This document shows, one piece after another, positions 18,854 through 27,494 of a stretch of 64,000 bases of DNA. Every line of letters starts with the position of its first letter. Positions within the stretch are counted from its first letter, which is position 1. The notes below the pieces were generated by a model. The model had not been told where the DNA came from and searched no databases. It was given only the letters and a program-made list of their open reading frames with translations. Source of the DNA: Pseudolabrys sp. (GTDB lineage: Bacteria; Pseudomonadota; Alphaproteobacteria; Rhizobiales; Xanthobacteraceae); the NCBI GenBank assembly GCA_022841665.1, contig JALHRB010000006.1, forward strand, positions 61,241 through 125,240, given 5' to 3'. Position numbers and translations under genes: made by a program.

Positions 18854-19024
18854 ATGCAACCGACGAATGCCAAGGAGCAGAGCCAAGACTCCCGGCGCCG
18901 GACCGAACTCGACGACCGCTACGGCAAGATCGGCATATCGGCGGTCGCCGCCGCGATCCGTTGCAAGGGCGCCGACGAGCCCCGCACCGGCGAGAAACGT
19001 TTTTCGCCCTACGACCGCGACTGA
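18854..19024 (+). CDS. small conserved-looking hypothetical protein (56 aa)
   Basis: An unlisted short frame from ATG 18854 to TGA 19022-19024, with GGAGAAG as ribosome-binding site seven bases upstream. The product starts MQPTNAKEQ, contains LDDRYGKIGISAVAAAIR and ends SPYDRD. It is soluble, without signal or membrane segment. The central block resembles short uncharacterised proteins I recall from Rhizobiales genomes, but no function is known. Good SD spacing and typical codon use support it as a real gene. Confidence 0.7.
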   Translation: MQPTNAKEQSQDSRRRTELDDRYGKIGISAVAAAIRCKGADEPRTGEKRFSPYDRD

Positions 19025-19183
19025 GGCGCGAGGGCGGGCGACACGCAGCCTCTGCATCCCATCCCGCACATGTGGACCGCCGGGTCCCGCACATCCGGCC
19101 TGCCGTCGCCGGCCGCGATTATTATGCTTGCCTCGATCCGCACGTTCGGGCCATTGAGAGGCGGCCCGATCGCACGGTGAGTC

Positions 19184-20155
19184 ATGCTGTCAGTCTTCGT
19201 CCCGCAAGGCACGACGCTCGAGCGCGTCCCGGTGGAAGCCGGCGAGCCGCTGCCGCCGTCGGCCGTGTGGATCGACCTTGTCATGCCGACCGTGCAGGAG
19301 GACAAACAGGTCGAGAAACTCCTCGGCATCGCGGTGCCCACGCGCGAGGAGATGCTGGAGATCGAGGTCTCCAGCCGGCTCTATGTCGAGAACGGCGCGC
19401 GCTACATGACCGCGACGCTGATGTGCCAGTCGGACACGGCCACGCCGAAGACGACGCCGGTCACGTTCATCCTGGCCAATCACCGGCTCGCCACCGTGCG
19501 CTACGACGACCCGCGCCCGTTCGCCATCGTCGAGCACCGGCTGGCGCGCGCCTGTCCGGCCAAAGTGAGCGGCGAACAGGTGCTGATGGACCTGCTCGAC
19601 GCCGTCATCGACCGCTCCGCCGACATCCTCGAGCGCATCGGCGGCGAGGTCGACCAGGTCTCGCATTCGATCTTCGAGCCGGATCCGGACGCCGGGCCGC
19701 CGTCCTATAACGACATCCTCAAGGCGCTCGGCCGCAAGGGCGACCTCACCTCCAAGGTGCGCGAGAGCCTGGTTTCCATCCACCGGCTCGTGCTGTTCCT
19801 GGCCAACGAAGCCGACGCGCTGAAATGGCCGAAGGACACTCGCGCGCAGTTGAAGTCGATGCAGCGCGACGTGGTCTCGCTTTCCGACCACGCCACTTAT
19901 CTCACCAACAAGGTGACCTTCCTGCTCGACGCCATGCTCGGTGTCGTCAACATCCAGCAGAACAACATCATCAAGATCTTCTCGGTCGCCGCGGTGGTGT
20001 TCATGCCGCCGACGCTGGTCGCCTCGATCTACGGCATGAACTTCCACCACATGCCGGAGCTCGACTGGAAGATCGGCTACCCGCTGGCGCTGGTCGTGAT
20101 GGTGTTGGCGGCGGTCATGCCGTACATGTATTTCAAGTGGCGCAAGTGGCTGTAG
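19184..20155 (+). CDS. corA: CorA-family magnesium/divalent cation transporter
   Basis: 323 residues with the family organisation: an N-terminal cytoplasmic domain with long helices, then two C-terminal membrane segments. The selectivity signature GMNF (around residue 284) follows the first span, with the periplasmic loop HHMPELDW and a final basic tail FKWRKWL. It forms pentameric channels for Mg2+ (or Co2+/Ni2+) uptake. It starts at ATG 19184, alone on its strand. Confidence 0.93.
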   Translation: MLSVFVPQGTTLERVPVEAGEPLPPSAVWIDLVMPTVQEDKQVEKLLGIAVPTREEMLEIEVSSRLYVENGARYMTATLMCQSDTATPKTTPVTFILANHRLATVRYDDPRPFAIVEHRLARACPAKVSGEQVLMDLLDAVIDRSADILERIGGEVDQVSHSIFEPDPDAGPPSYNDILKALGRKGDLTSKVRESLVSIHRLVLFLANEADALKWPKDTRAQLKSMQRDVVSLSDHATYLTNKVTFLLDAMLGVVNIQQNNIIKIFSVAAVVFMPPTLVASIYGMNFHHMPELDWKIGYPLALVVMVLAAVMPYMYFKWRKWL

Positions 20156-20165
20156 GCCGGCACGG

Positions 20166-20342
20166 CTAGGGCTTGCTGTAAGCCTTCTCGTCGGCTTCGC
20201 CCGACCATTCGGCGAAGGTGGCGAAGGGATCGTCGTTCTCGGTGGGCGCGCTGCCGACCTCTTCGACGCGATCGGCCGGCCGACGGCGGCGCTTGATGGC
20301 AACCTTCGAACAGACAGCAGACGTGTCCCGGGGTCGGCTCAT
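20166..20342 (-). CDS. small hypothetical protein (58 aa)
   Basis: From ATG 20342 (MSRPRDTSAVCSKVAIKRRRR); an upstream in-frame ATG at 20405 would give 79 residues. No strong ribosome-binding site marks either start. The product is basic at the N terminus and acidic at the C terminus (FATFAEWSGEADEKAYSKP). That tail resembles ends of small antitoxin-like proteins in Rhizobiales, but no toxin partner is adjacent. It could be a free regulator or an orphan. Confidence 0.6.
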   Translation of the reverse strand: MSRPRDTSAVCSKVAIKRRRRPADRVEEVGSAPTENDDPFATFAEWSGEADEKAYSKP

Positions 20343-20434
20343 ATCGCTAAGGTAGCTCAAGTTCTTGCATCCTAAAAGCCACGACGGATCGGCGACAAAG
20401 CTCATTAAAACTGCTGAGAATTGTCACCCGCGCC

Positions 20435-20463
20435 GCAACCGGAACCCTTGCGGTTCCGGTTGC
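20435..20463. promoter_or_regulatory. perfect inverted repeat between divergent small genes
   Basis: GCAACCGGAAC (20435-20445), 7-base loop, GTTCCGGTTGC (20453-20463): an 11-base-pair perfect stem ending 11 bases before the ATG at 20475. It lies between two divergent genes, so it is more likely an operator or a 5'-leader hairpin than a terminator. Confidence 0.6.
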
Positions 20464-20474
20464 ATTATTGGCGC

Positions 20475-20678
20475 ATGGGCAAGCCGCGCATCATCGTGAC
20501 GTGTCCGGCGACCGGCATCGCTGCGATCACCGATATCGCCTACGCCGAGATGGTCGAGCCGCGCACCGCGCCGAAGTTTTTCCGCTGCCCGTGCGGCGAG
20601 ACCCACAAGCTGCGATTTGCCGGCAAGCACGCAAGCCTGCGCCAGCTCATGGCGCGTGAAGCGCCGCAGGCATCGTGA
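20475..20678 (+). CDS. small hypothetical protein with CPCG motif (67 aa)
   Basis: From ATG 20475 (MGKPRIIVTCPATG); the frame opens earlier at TTG 20421, but that would make the leader palindrome coding. Cysteines at residues 10, 38 and 40 (CPCG) could form a zinc or redox site. No membrane segment. It ends eight bases before the convergent SDR gene. Function unknown. Confidence 0.62.
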   Translation: MGKPRIIVTCPATGIAAITDIAYAEMVEPRTAPKFFRCPCGETHKLRFAGKHASLRQLMAREAPQAS

Positions 20679-20686
20679 CGCCCGCC

Positions 20687-21439
20687 TCAGACGTGCTGGC
20701 CGCCGTTGATGTGGATTTCGGCGCCGTTCACGTAAGACGACGTCTCGGTGCACAGCACGTAGATGATCTTGGCCACCTCGTCGGGCGTGCCGAGGCGCTG
20801 CATCGGGATCTGCTCGACGATCTTGTCGGTGCCCGGCGACAGGATAGCGGTGTCGATCTCGCCCGGCGCGATGGCGTTGACGCGGATGCCGAGCCGGCCG
20901 AAGTCGGACGCCATCTCGCGCGTGAGCGAAGCGAGCGCCGCCTTCGAGGTGGCGTAGGCCGCGCCGGCGAAGGGGTGCACGCGCGAGCCGGCGATCGACG
21001 TCACGTTCACCACCGAGCCCTTCACCGCCTTGAGCTCTTCCACCAGCCCGCGCGCGAGCATGATCGGCGCGAAGAAATTCACCCGGAAGACCTGCTTCCA
21101 CACCTCTGTGGCGGTATCGAGCGAGCCGAGCCGCTTGCCGCCTTCCGCCTTGGGCGAGATGGCGGCGTTGTTGACCAGCGCGTGCAACTCGTGGCCGACC
21201 AGCCGCCGCTTGATTTCCTCGATGGCCGCCAGCGTATTGGCCTCGTCTGCGAGATCGACCTGGATGTGATCCTCAGGCCCGGCTTCCCAAGGGCAGTTTT
21301 CGGGAAACGGATGGCGCGAGCAGGTGATCACGCGCCAGCCGGCGGCCGAGAAGCGTTTCACCGTCGCATGGCCGATGCCGCGGCTCGCGCCGGTCAAGAG
21401 CAGCACGCGGCGCGGTTGGTTCGATTGCGAAGTCGGCAT
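20687..21439 (-). CDS. SDR-family NAD(P)-dependent oxidoreductase
   Basis: 250 residues with classical SDR motifs: cofactor loop TGASRGIG near 16-23, NNAA, catalytic Ser in VNVTSIAG, and YATSK (Tyr/Lys). The C-terminal INGGQHV is typical. The substrate cannot be told from sequence. It is the upstream-most leftward gene before pdxH, 46 bases apart, so the two could be cotranscribed. Confidence 0.9.
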   Translation of the reverse strand: MPTSQSNQPRRVLLLTGASRGIGHATVKRFSAAGWRVITCSRHPFPENCPWEAGPEDHIQVDLADEANTLAAIEEIKRRLVGHELHALVNNAAISPKAEGGKRLGSLDTATEVWKQVFRVNFFAPIMLARGLVEELKAVKGSVVNVTSIAGSRVHPFAGAAYATSKAALASLTREMASDFGRLGIRVNAIAPGEIDTAILSPGTDKIVEQIPMQRLGTPDEVAKIIYVLCTETSSYVNGAEIHINGGQHV

Positions 21440-21485
21440 TTCGTTCCTTGCAACGTTTCTAAGCTGGTCGACTTACGATTTTATC

Positions 21486-22127
21486 TCACGGATAGAGCCG
21501 CGTCTTGCTCCATGGCGCGCCCGGGCGCTCGCGCCTGAACTCGATGCGGTCGTGCAGGCGGAAGGGGCGGTCCTGCCAGAACTCGATTGAGCGCGGCACG
21601 ATGCGATAGCCCGACCAGAAGTCCGGCCGCGGCACTTCGCCGAGCGCGTGCTTGGCGGCGTAGACGGCGATCGCTTTCTCGAAGGCGAGGCGGCTTTCCA
21701 GCGGCTGCGACTGCTTGCTGGCCCAGGCGCCGATCTGCGCCTGCTTGGCGCGCGTGGCGAAATAGGCGTCCGCCTCCGCCGCGGTAACGCGTTCCACAGT
21801 GCCGCGCACGCGCACCTGCTTGTTGAGCGACTTCCAATGGAACACCAGCGCCGCCTTGGGGTGGGCGTCCAATTCCCGCCCTTTTTGGCTGCCCATGTTC
21901 GTGTAGAAAACGAATCCCGCCTCATCGGCGCCCTTGAGCAGCACCATCCGGGCGTTCGGCAGGCCGTCGGCATCGACGGTCGCCAGCGTCATGGCGGTCG
22001 GGTCACGCGGTTCCGAGGCGGTGGCCTGCTCGAGCCAGGCGGCGAACAGCCGAAATGGCTCATCGGCGGCGGTGAAATCACCACTCGTTAACCAACTCGG
22101 GTGTTGAATCGGCACCGTATCGGACAT
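21486..22127 (-). CDS. pdxH: pyridoxamine 5'-phosphate oxidase
   Basis: 213 residues. Family landmarks are [42 protein letters not shown] and the C-terminal RLYP with DRIEFWRE-like [12 protein letters not shown]. It oxidises pyridoxamine/pyridoxine phosphate to PLP with FMN, the last step of vitamin B6 synthesis and salvage. It is divergent from the surface lipoprotein gene with only 18 bases between likely starts, so their promoters must overlap coding DNA. Confidence 0.95.
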   Translation of the reverse strand: MSDTVPIQHPSWLTSGDFTAADEPFRLFAAWLEQATASEPRDPTAMTLATVDADGLPNARMVLLKGADEAGFVFYTNMGSQKGRELDAHPKAALVFHWKSLNKQVRVRGTVERVTAAEADAYFATRAKQAQIGAWASKQSQPLESRLAFEKAIAVYAAKHALGEVPRPDFWSGYRIVPRSIEFWQDRPFRLHDRIEFRRERPGAPWSKTRLYP

Positions 22128-22145
22128 GGTTCGGAGCGCAGTTTA

Positions 22146-22643
22146 GTGACGGGGTCCAGGTTGGTCCTGCGGGGCCGTTATAGTGGATGGACGCCCCCGC
22201 GCCTATGGCGCGGGCTACCGCTGGCCGCGGCGCTGGCGCTCGGCTTCGTCTGCGGCGGCTGCAGCCTGTCCGGCCAGTTCGACTCCTTCTTCGGCTCCGA
22301 CAAGGCCGAACAGACCGGCTCCATTACTCCTCCGCCCGGGAACAAGGAGGTGGCCGAACTGCCGCCCGACGCCGATCTCGCATTTGCCCGTGCCGCCGCC
22401 AGCGAACTGCTTCGCCGCGGCCAGAAGGACGCCAGCATCAGCTGGGAAAATCCGCGCACCGGCGCCCGCGGCACGGTGACCTCGATCGCCTCCGCCTATA
22501 CGTCGTCGGAGGGGCGCACCTGCCACGACTTCCTGGCGAGCTACGTCACCACCAGCGCGCAGTCCTGGATGCAGGGCGAAGCCTGCAAGCAGCAGAAGGG
22601 CGTCTGGGAAGTGCGCGCGCTCAAGCCCTGGAAGCGCTCTTAG
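22146..22643 (+). CDS. RT0821/Lpp0805-family surface lipoprotein
   Basis: About 165 residues from GTG 22146; a GTG at 22101 would overlap pdxH. A lipobox ends at CGGC near residue 39, giving a lipoprotein. The rest (SWENPRTGARGTVTSI, CHDFLASY, GEACKQQKGVWEVRAL) matches the family of rickettsial/legionella outer surface proteins related to the 17-kDa antigen. In Rhizobiales it often precedes a dnaJ-like gene, as here. Function unknown; envelope role likely. Confidence 0.82.
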   Translation: MTGSRLVLRGRYSGWTPPRLWRGLPLAAALALGFVCGGCSLSGQFDSFFGSDKAEQTGSITPPPGNKEVAELPPDADLAFARAAASELLRRGQKDASISWENPRTGARGTVTSIASAYTSSEGRTCHDFLASYVTTSAQSWMQGEACKQQKGVWEVRALKPWKRS

Positions 22644-22652
22644 CGCCATCCT

Positions 22653-22759
22653 GTCATTCCGGGGCGCGCCAGAGGCGCGATCCCGGAATCCAGAAAACAA
22701 GCACGGTGTGAGCGGCTGGATTCCGGGTCCGCTCGCTTTCGCTCGCGGCCCGGAATGAC
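22653..22759. repeat. intergenic palindromic element (copy 3)
   Basis: Bounded by GTCATTCCGGG and CCCGGAATGAC (22749-22759), with internal hairpins GGCGCGCC...GGCGCG and CGCTCGC...GCTCGCG and a GGATTCCGGG arm. It fills the gap between the lipoprotein and the dnaJ-like gene. Confidence 0.85.
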
Positions 22760-22894
22760 GCTTAGCCGCTGGCGGCGCCGTCGGTCCCGCAGGGCGCAGG
22801 TGCGTTGCATCCGGCCCCGTTGAACCCCACATTATGACGCGAGTCGCCGGCCTTTCGCGGGCCGGCAGGGGCATTTTCACGGGAGTTCGAACGG

Positions 22895-23884
22895 ATGCGC
22901 GACCCCTATACGATCCTGGGGGTTTCCAAGGGTGCGAGCGAGGCCGAGATCAAGGGCGCCTATCGCAAGCTCGCCAAGAAGCTGCACCCCGACGCCAACA
23001 AGCACGACCCGAAGGCGGCCACGCGCTTCGCCGAGCTCAATGCCGCCTATGAGATCGTCGGCGACGGCGACAAGCGCAAGGCGTTCGACCGCGGCGAGAT
23101 CGACGCCGAAGGCAAGCCGCGCTTCCAGGGCTTCGAAGGTTTCGGCGCAGGCCCGCGCGGCGGCGGGCCTTGGGGACAGCAGCCGGGCGGCGCGCAGTTC
23201 GAGAGCTTCAGCTTCGGCCCGGAGGGCTTCCAGCGCGCGGGCGGCGGCGGTGGCGCCGGCATGCGCGGCGGGTTCGAGGACATCCTGCGCGGCATGTTCG
23301 GCGGCGCGGCCGGGGCTGCGCGCGGCGGGCATTTCGAGCAGGAAGAGTTCGGCGCCCCTGGCGGCGGGCAGGACCTGCACGCCAGCATCACCATCGGGCT
23401 GGCGGAAGCGGCCAAGGGCACAAAGGCGCGTGTGTCGCTGCCGACCGGCAAGGATGTCGAGGTCAAGATTCCGGCCGGCATCGCCAGCGGCCAGCAGATC
23501 CGCCTGAAAGGGCAGGGCTGGCCGAGCGCGTCGGGCCGCGCCGGCGACGCGCTCATTACCGTCAATGTCGCGCCGCATCCGCTGTTCAAGCCGGACGGCG
23601 CGGACCTGCGCCTCGACCTGCCGGTCACGCTCTATGAGGCGACGCTCGGCGGCAAGGTGCGCGTGCCGACGCTCGATGGCGCGGTCGAGCTTGCCATTCC
23701 GGCTGGCACCAATTCCGGCCGCACCTTCCGCCTCAAGGGCAAGGGGCTGAAGACCAAGACCGGCCACGGCGACCTGCTCGCCACCGTGCGCATCGCGCTG
23801 CCGGAAAAGGTCGATGACGAGTTCAAAGCGCTGATGGAGAAGTGGCGCGACAAGAAGCCCTACGATCCGCGCGACGGAACGTAA
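22895..23884 (+). CDS. DnaJ-family co-chaperone (CbpA-like)
   Basis: 329 residues: J-domain at 1-65 with HPD at 31-33, a Gly/Phe-rich linker, no zinc-finger cysteines, then a DnaJ C-terminal substrate-binding domain (about 165-320). This is the CbpA/type-II arrangement. It would deliver clients to DnaK and stimulate its ATPase. The ATG at 22895 follows GGGAG. Confidence 0.93.
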   Translation: MRDPYTILGVSKGASEAEIKGAYRKLAKKLHPDANKHDPKAATRFAELNAAYEIVGDGDKRKAFDRGEIDAEGKPRFQGFEGFGAGPRGGGPWGQQPGGAQFESFSFGPEGFQRAGGGGGAGMRGGFEDILRGMFGGAAGAARGGHFEQEEFGAPGGGQDLHASITIGLAEAAKGTKARVSLPTGKDVEVKIPAGIASGQQIRLKGQGWPSASGRAGDALITVNVAPHPLFKPDGADLRLDLPVTLYEATLGGKVRVPTLDGAVELAIPAGTNSGRTFRLKGKGLKTKTGHGDLLATVRIALPEKVDDEFKALMEKWRDKKPYDPRDGT

Positions 23885-23888
23885 CTCT

Positions 23889-24030
23889 TGTCATCACCGC
23901 GCCGGCGCGAAGCGCCGTGACCCGGTGATCCCGCTTAGAAAGCCAATGCCGTGCCCACCTAAGCGAGATGGCCGGGACATAAGGGCGTTCACGCCCGTCT
24001 TCGACGGGCTATGCCCGGCCATGACACGTC
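23889..24030. repeat. intergenic palindromic element (copy 4)
   Basis: Starts TGTCATCACCGC, contains CGGCGCGAAGCGCCG and GGGCGTTCACGCCC hairpins, and ends GATGGCCGGGACA...GCCCGGCCATGACA, the last part matching the arm of the element at 4462. It separates the convergent dnaJ-like and anti-sigma genes. Confidence 0.8.
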
Positions 24031-24053
24031 AGTACTTTTGCTGCGCTACTATC

Positions 24054-24896
24054 TTACAACTTCTTTGCGCCCGGCAGCTCGATCTGGTCGTAGATCGCCT
24101 TGCTCACCTTCTCCAGCCGCGCGCGGTCGTCCGGCCCGCTCACCGCATAGGCGACCTTGTCGTCCGCCCAGTAGAAGGCCGCGACCTTGTCGCCGCTTTT
24201 GAAGCGCAGCGCCGTCTCGGGGCCTTCCGCCTTGGAGCAGTAGATGGTGAAGCGTTCGCCCGAGGCGCCCTCATACATATAGAAGGCCGCCGCGCCGGCC
24301 GCGCTCGGCAACAGCCGGCCGCCGACGAGCTTGAGCCCGATCGACGAGAGATCGGGAATGCGCTGCTGATAGCCGAGGCGCTTCGACAGCCACGCCGTCA
24401 TGTGCGCGCGTTCTTCACCGGGCACTTCGACCGGATGGCGAACCTCGACCACATAGAGTTTGTGCGCTTCCAAAGCCTCATTGGCGAAGGCGTCGAAGCC
24501 CGATACCGCCGCCGCCGCCGCCGGCCCGGCCGCCGAGGCGCCGCGCGCCATCCAGCCGACGCCACCGCCGAGCATGAAGGCCGCCACCGCGGCCGCCGCC
24601 GCCATCGCCGCCCAGGAGCGGCGGTTGGCGGGCGCGCCGGCGCTCTCGCGCATCAGGCGGTCGAGGTTGAAACGTTCCGGCACCGGCTCGTCGGCGACCG
24701 CGCCATAACGGGTGCGGATGCCTTCCGCCTGCGCCCGCCAGGCGGCGACCAGCGCGGCCTGCTCGGGATTTTCGGCAAGCCAGGTGGCCACCGCCTCGCG
24801 CCGGTCGGCCGGCAATTGGCCGTCGACGTAAGCGTGCAGCTCCTCCTCGCTGACGGGTGAATCGCGATCGGTCATGGGTTCACCTTCATCCTTCAT
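24054..24896 (-). CDS. membrane anti-sigma factor
   Basis: 280 residues: a cytoplasmic N-terminal part (EEELHAYVDGQLPADRREAV, the anti-sigma helical module, but without the zinc Hx3Cx2C), a single membrane segment at ~94-118, and a ~160-residue periplasmic domain. Its ATG at 24896 overlaps the TGA of the sigma gene (ATGA), the standard arrangement for an ECF sigma/anti-sigma pair. It should hold the sigma factor at the membrane until a periplasmic signal acts. Signal unknown. Confidence 0.88.
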   Translation of the reverse strand: MKDEGEPMTDRDSPVSEEELHAYVDGQLPADRREAVATWLAENPEQAALVAAWRAQAEGIRTRYGAVADEPVPERFNLDRLMRESAGAPANRRSWAAMAAAAAVAAFMLGGGVGWMARGASAAGPAAAAAVSGFDAFANEALEAHKLYVVEVRHPVEVPGEERAHMTAWLSKRLGYQQRIPDLSSIGLKLVGGRLLPSAAGAAAFYMYEGASGERFTIYCSKAEGPETALRFKSGDKVAAFYWADDKVAYAVSGPDDRARLEKVSKAIYDQIELPGAKKL

Positions 24897-25384
24897 TTCA
24901 CGCGGCGCAGCGCCGGGCGCTCGCCGTCGAGATAGGTTTTGATCTGCACGCGAGCACGCGCCAGACGCGACATCACGGTGCCGATCGGCACGCCTTGCAC
25001 CTCCGCGACCTCGCGGTAGGAAAGCCCTTCCAACACGACGAGCAGCAAGGCATTGCGCTGGTCCTCCACCAGCGTGGCGAGCGCGCGTTCGATGTCGCGC
25101 CCGCCCGCTTCCGGCCCGGCCAGGTCCGGAGCGTCGTTATCCTCGATCGGCGACAGCATCGGGCGGCGCGCCAGCGACCGCAGCCGGTTGCGGTTGAGGT
25201 TGGTGAGGATGGTGTAGAGCCAGCTCCGCACCTCGCCGCCGTGAAACAGGTGCTCCGAGCGCAACGCGCGCACCAGCGTGTCCTGCACCAGGTCGTCGGC
25301 GATGTCGGCGTCGCGGGTGAGCGCGCGCGCGTAACGCCGCAAAGCCGGAATGGTCGCCTCGACGCTCTGCCGGAATGTGGCCAA
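24893..25384 (-). CDS. ECF-type RNA polymerase sigma factor
   Basis: About 163 residues. Region 2 (ALRRYARALTRDADIADDLVQDT...VRSWLYTILTN) and region 4 (LLVVLEGLSYREVAEVQGVPIGTVMSRLARAR) are clear; no other regions. I choose TTG 25384 because GGAGG sits six bases upstream; the frame also opens at GTG 25423 but that would place this SD inside the gene. Translationally coupled to its anti-sigma factor. No copy of a self-recognised promoter was identified upstream. Confidence 0.9.
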   Translation of the reverse strand: MATFRQSVEATIPALRRYARALTRDADIADDLVQDTLVRALRSEHLFHGGEVRSWLYTILTNLNRNRLRSLARRPMLSPIEDNDAPDLAGPEAGGRDIERALATLVEDQRNALLLVVLEGLSYREVAEVQGVPIGTVMSRLARARVQIKTYLDGERPALRRVK

Positions 25385-25581
25385 GCATTTCCTCCGCGTA
25401 CCGCCGGACACGCCGCCCGGCACCGTAATTCATTGAAATCAACCCCAGAATGCCTGTCATATTCCCGGATTTGACTTGAATTAACAGGGCTAGATGGCCT
25501 GCGTCCTGCGTTGCTTGCTGGGGTGGGGGGGCTATGCCATAGGGAGGCGGCCGGCGTTCAACCGGCGCGACGGGGACTGGA

Positions 25582-26403
25582 ATGGCGGAAACCTCCGGGC
25601 TGATGCGCGGCAAGCGCGGGCTGATCATGGGCGTGGCCAACAACCGCTCGATCGCCTGGGGCATCGCGCGCGCCTGCCGCGACCACGGCGCCGACCTCGC
25701 CTTCACCTACCAGGGCGAGGCGCTGAAGAAGCGCGTCGAGCCCTTGGCCGAAGAGGTGGACGGCCTGGTGGTCGGCCATTGCGACGTCACCGATACGGCC
25801 AGCCTCGACGCGGTGTTCGCGGCGGTGAAGTCGGCCTGGGGCTCGCTCGACTTCGTGCTGCACGCCATTGCCTTCTCGGACAAGGACCAGCTCGACGGCC
25901 GCTACGTCGACACCACCGAGGACAACTTCATCAAGACCATGGTGGTGAGCTGCTTTTCCTTCACTGCCATCGCCCAGCGCGCCGAGAAGCTGATGACCAA
26001 CGGCGGCTCGATGCTGACGCTGACCTATTACGGCGCCGAAAAATGGATGCCGCATTACAACGTGATGGGGCTGGCGAAGGCGGCGCTGGAGTCGTCGGTG
26101 CGCTATCTCGCCGCCGACCTCGGCGTGAAGAACATCCGCGTCAATGCCATCTCGGCCGGGCCGCTGAAGACGCTGGCCGCGTCGGGCATCGGCGACTTCC
26201 GCTATATCCTCAAATGGAATGAATATAATACGCCGCTGCGGCGCAACGTGACGCTGGAGGACGTCGGCAAGGCCGGCGTGTTCTTCCTGTCCGACCTGTC
26301 GAGCGGCGTCACCGGCGAAATCCAGCACGTCGACGCCGGCTACCATGTCGTCGGCATCAAGCATCCCGACGCCCCCGACCTGGCGGTGGGTAAGCTCGAG
26401 TAA
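25582..26403 (+). CDS. fabI: enoyl-ACP reductase (NADH), FabI
   Basis: 273 residues, SDR-like FabI fold: GVANNRSIAWGIA cofactor loop, HAIAFS, and the FabI-specific YYGAEKWMPHYNVMGLAK containing the catalytic Tyr and Lys, then SAGPLKTLAASGI. It reduces enoyl-ACP in type II fatty-acid synthesis. It is followed by a histidine phosphatase and aroC, an order I recall from other Rhizobiales. Confidence 0.95.
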   Translation: MAETSGLMRGKRGLIMGVANNRSIAWGIARACRDHGADLAFTYQGEALKKRVEPLAEEVDGLVVGHCDVTDTASLDAVFAAVKSAWGSLDFVLHAIAFSDKDQLDGRYVDTTEDNFIKTMVVSCFSFTAIAQRAEKLMTNGGSMLTLTYYGAEKWMPHYNVMGLAKAALESSVRYLAADLGVKNIRVNAISAGPLKTLAASGIGDFRYILKWNEYNTPLRRNVTLEDVGKAGVFFLSDLSSGVTGEIQHVDAGYHVVGIKHPDAPDLAVGKLE

Positions 26404-26414
26404 TTCCGTTTTCT

Positions 26415-26511
26415 GTCATCGCCCGCGCAAGCGGGCGATCCAGTCATCACGATTTTTGTATATTCCGAAACGGTTGTGGTTACTGGATGCCCCGCTTTCG
26501 CGGGGCATGAC
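26415..26511. repeat. intergenic palindromic element (copy 5)
   Basis: GTCATCGCCCGCGCAAGCGG and CCCCGCTTTCGCGGGG hairpins flank a central AT-rich 40 bases; the arms CCAGTCA/TACTGG mirror each other. Closely related to the copy at 39102. Confidence 0.85.
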
Positions 26512-26523
26512 GGTGAGAATTCG

Positions 26524-27123
26524 ATGGCGCCGCCGACCGTCTATTACGTCCGCCACGGCGAGACCGACTGGAACGTCGCCGGCCGTTTGCAGGGCCGGCG
26601 CGACATTCCCCTCAACGCGCGGGGGCGGGCGCAGGCAACGCATTGCGGCGGCCTCCTGCGCGATCTGTTCGCGCGCGAGCGACGCGATCCTGCCGATCTC
26701 GCTTATGTGTCGAGCCCGCTCTCGCGCGCGACCGAGACGATGGCCTTGATGCGCGCCGCCATGGGGTTGGCGCCGGACGATTTCGAATCGACCGGGCAAC
26801 TGGCCGAGCTCGCCTTCGGCGACTGGGAAGGCGCCACCATCGCGCAGCTTCACATCAAGGATCCGCAGCGCATCGCGCAGCGCGAGCACGACAAGTGGCA
26901 TTTCGTGCCGCCGGGCGGCGAGAGCTACGAGATGGTCTCGCGCCGCATGCGCGCCTGGTACGACAGCCTGACCGGCGACACGGTGGCCGCCGCGCATGGC
27001 GGCACGGCGCGCGGGTTGATGGCGAGCCTCGGCATCGCCAAGCCGGCCGCCGCGCCCTTGATCGATATCGCGCAGGGCGTGGTTTACGTGTTTGCGGGCG
27101 ATAAGCTCACCCGTTACGCCTGA
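26524..27123 (+). CDS. histidine phosphatase family protein (phosphoglycerate mutase-like)
   Basis: 199 residues from ATG 26524. RHGE at 10-13 holds the phospho-accepting His11; SSPLSRATET, GDWEG and AAHGGTAR complete the active site. It dephosphorylates small molecules; substrate not predictable. The earlier in-frame start at 26476 lies in the palindromic repeat. Confidence 0.9.
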   Translation: MAPPTVYYVRHGETDWNVAGRLQGRRDIPLNARGRAQATHCGGLLRDLFARERRDPADLAYVSSPLSRATETMALMRAAMGLAPDDFESTGQLAELAFGDWEGATIAQLHIKDPQRIAQREHDKWHFVPPGGESYEMVSRRMRAWYDSLTGDTVAAAHGGTARGLMASLGIAKPAAAPLIDIAQGVVYVFAGDKLTRYA

Positions 27124-27138
27124 GCGTCGGAGGCCGTC

Positions 27139-27372
27139 TCAATAATGTGGCGGCGGTGGCTCTGGCGCGCCGTGGGCGTTGCGGGCGTCGATTTCTGCCA
27201 GTTGATCGGACAGCCGGCGCAATTGGCGGTTCAGGCTGTCGATCTCTTTCCATTGCGCTGTGATGATGGCGTTCAGGTCATCGACCGCGCGGTCGCGATG
27301 GGCGGCCTGCGTCTCCAGCGCCTCGATCCGGCCAACCAGCGTTGCGATGTCCGCCATCGGTTCGGGCGTCAT
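27139..27372 (-). CDS. slyX: SlyX-family coiled-coil protein
   Basis: 77 residues from ATG 27372, with AAGGAG upstream deciding the start. It is a short coiled coil (ATLVGRIEALETQAAHRDRAVDDLNAII...) ending in the family's proline-rich PPPPHY tail. SlyX was named from E. coli near slyD; its role is unknown. It is convergent with the phosphatase and divergent from aroC. Confidence 0.88.
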   Translation of the reverse strand: MTPEPMADIATLVGRIEALETQAAHRDRAVDDLNAIITAQWKEIDSLNRQLRRLSDQLAEIDARNAHGAPEPPPPHY

Positions 27373-27494
27373 GAAGGGCTCCTTGATCGTGCGTCCGCTC
27401 CCTTCGTTAGCGCTGGACGCGCCGGTCCGCCATCCCGAGGCCATTTGACCGCCGCCCGGGCGCGGGGTACCTAACCCGCAACCAGCGGAACATC

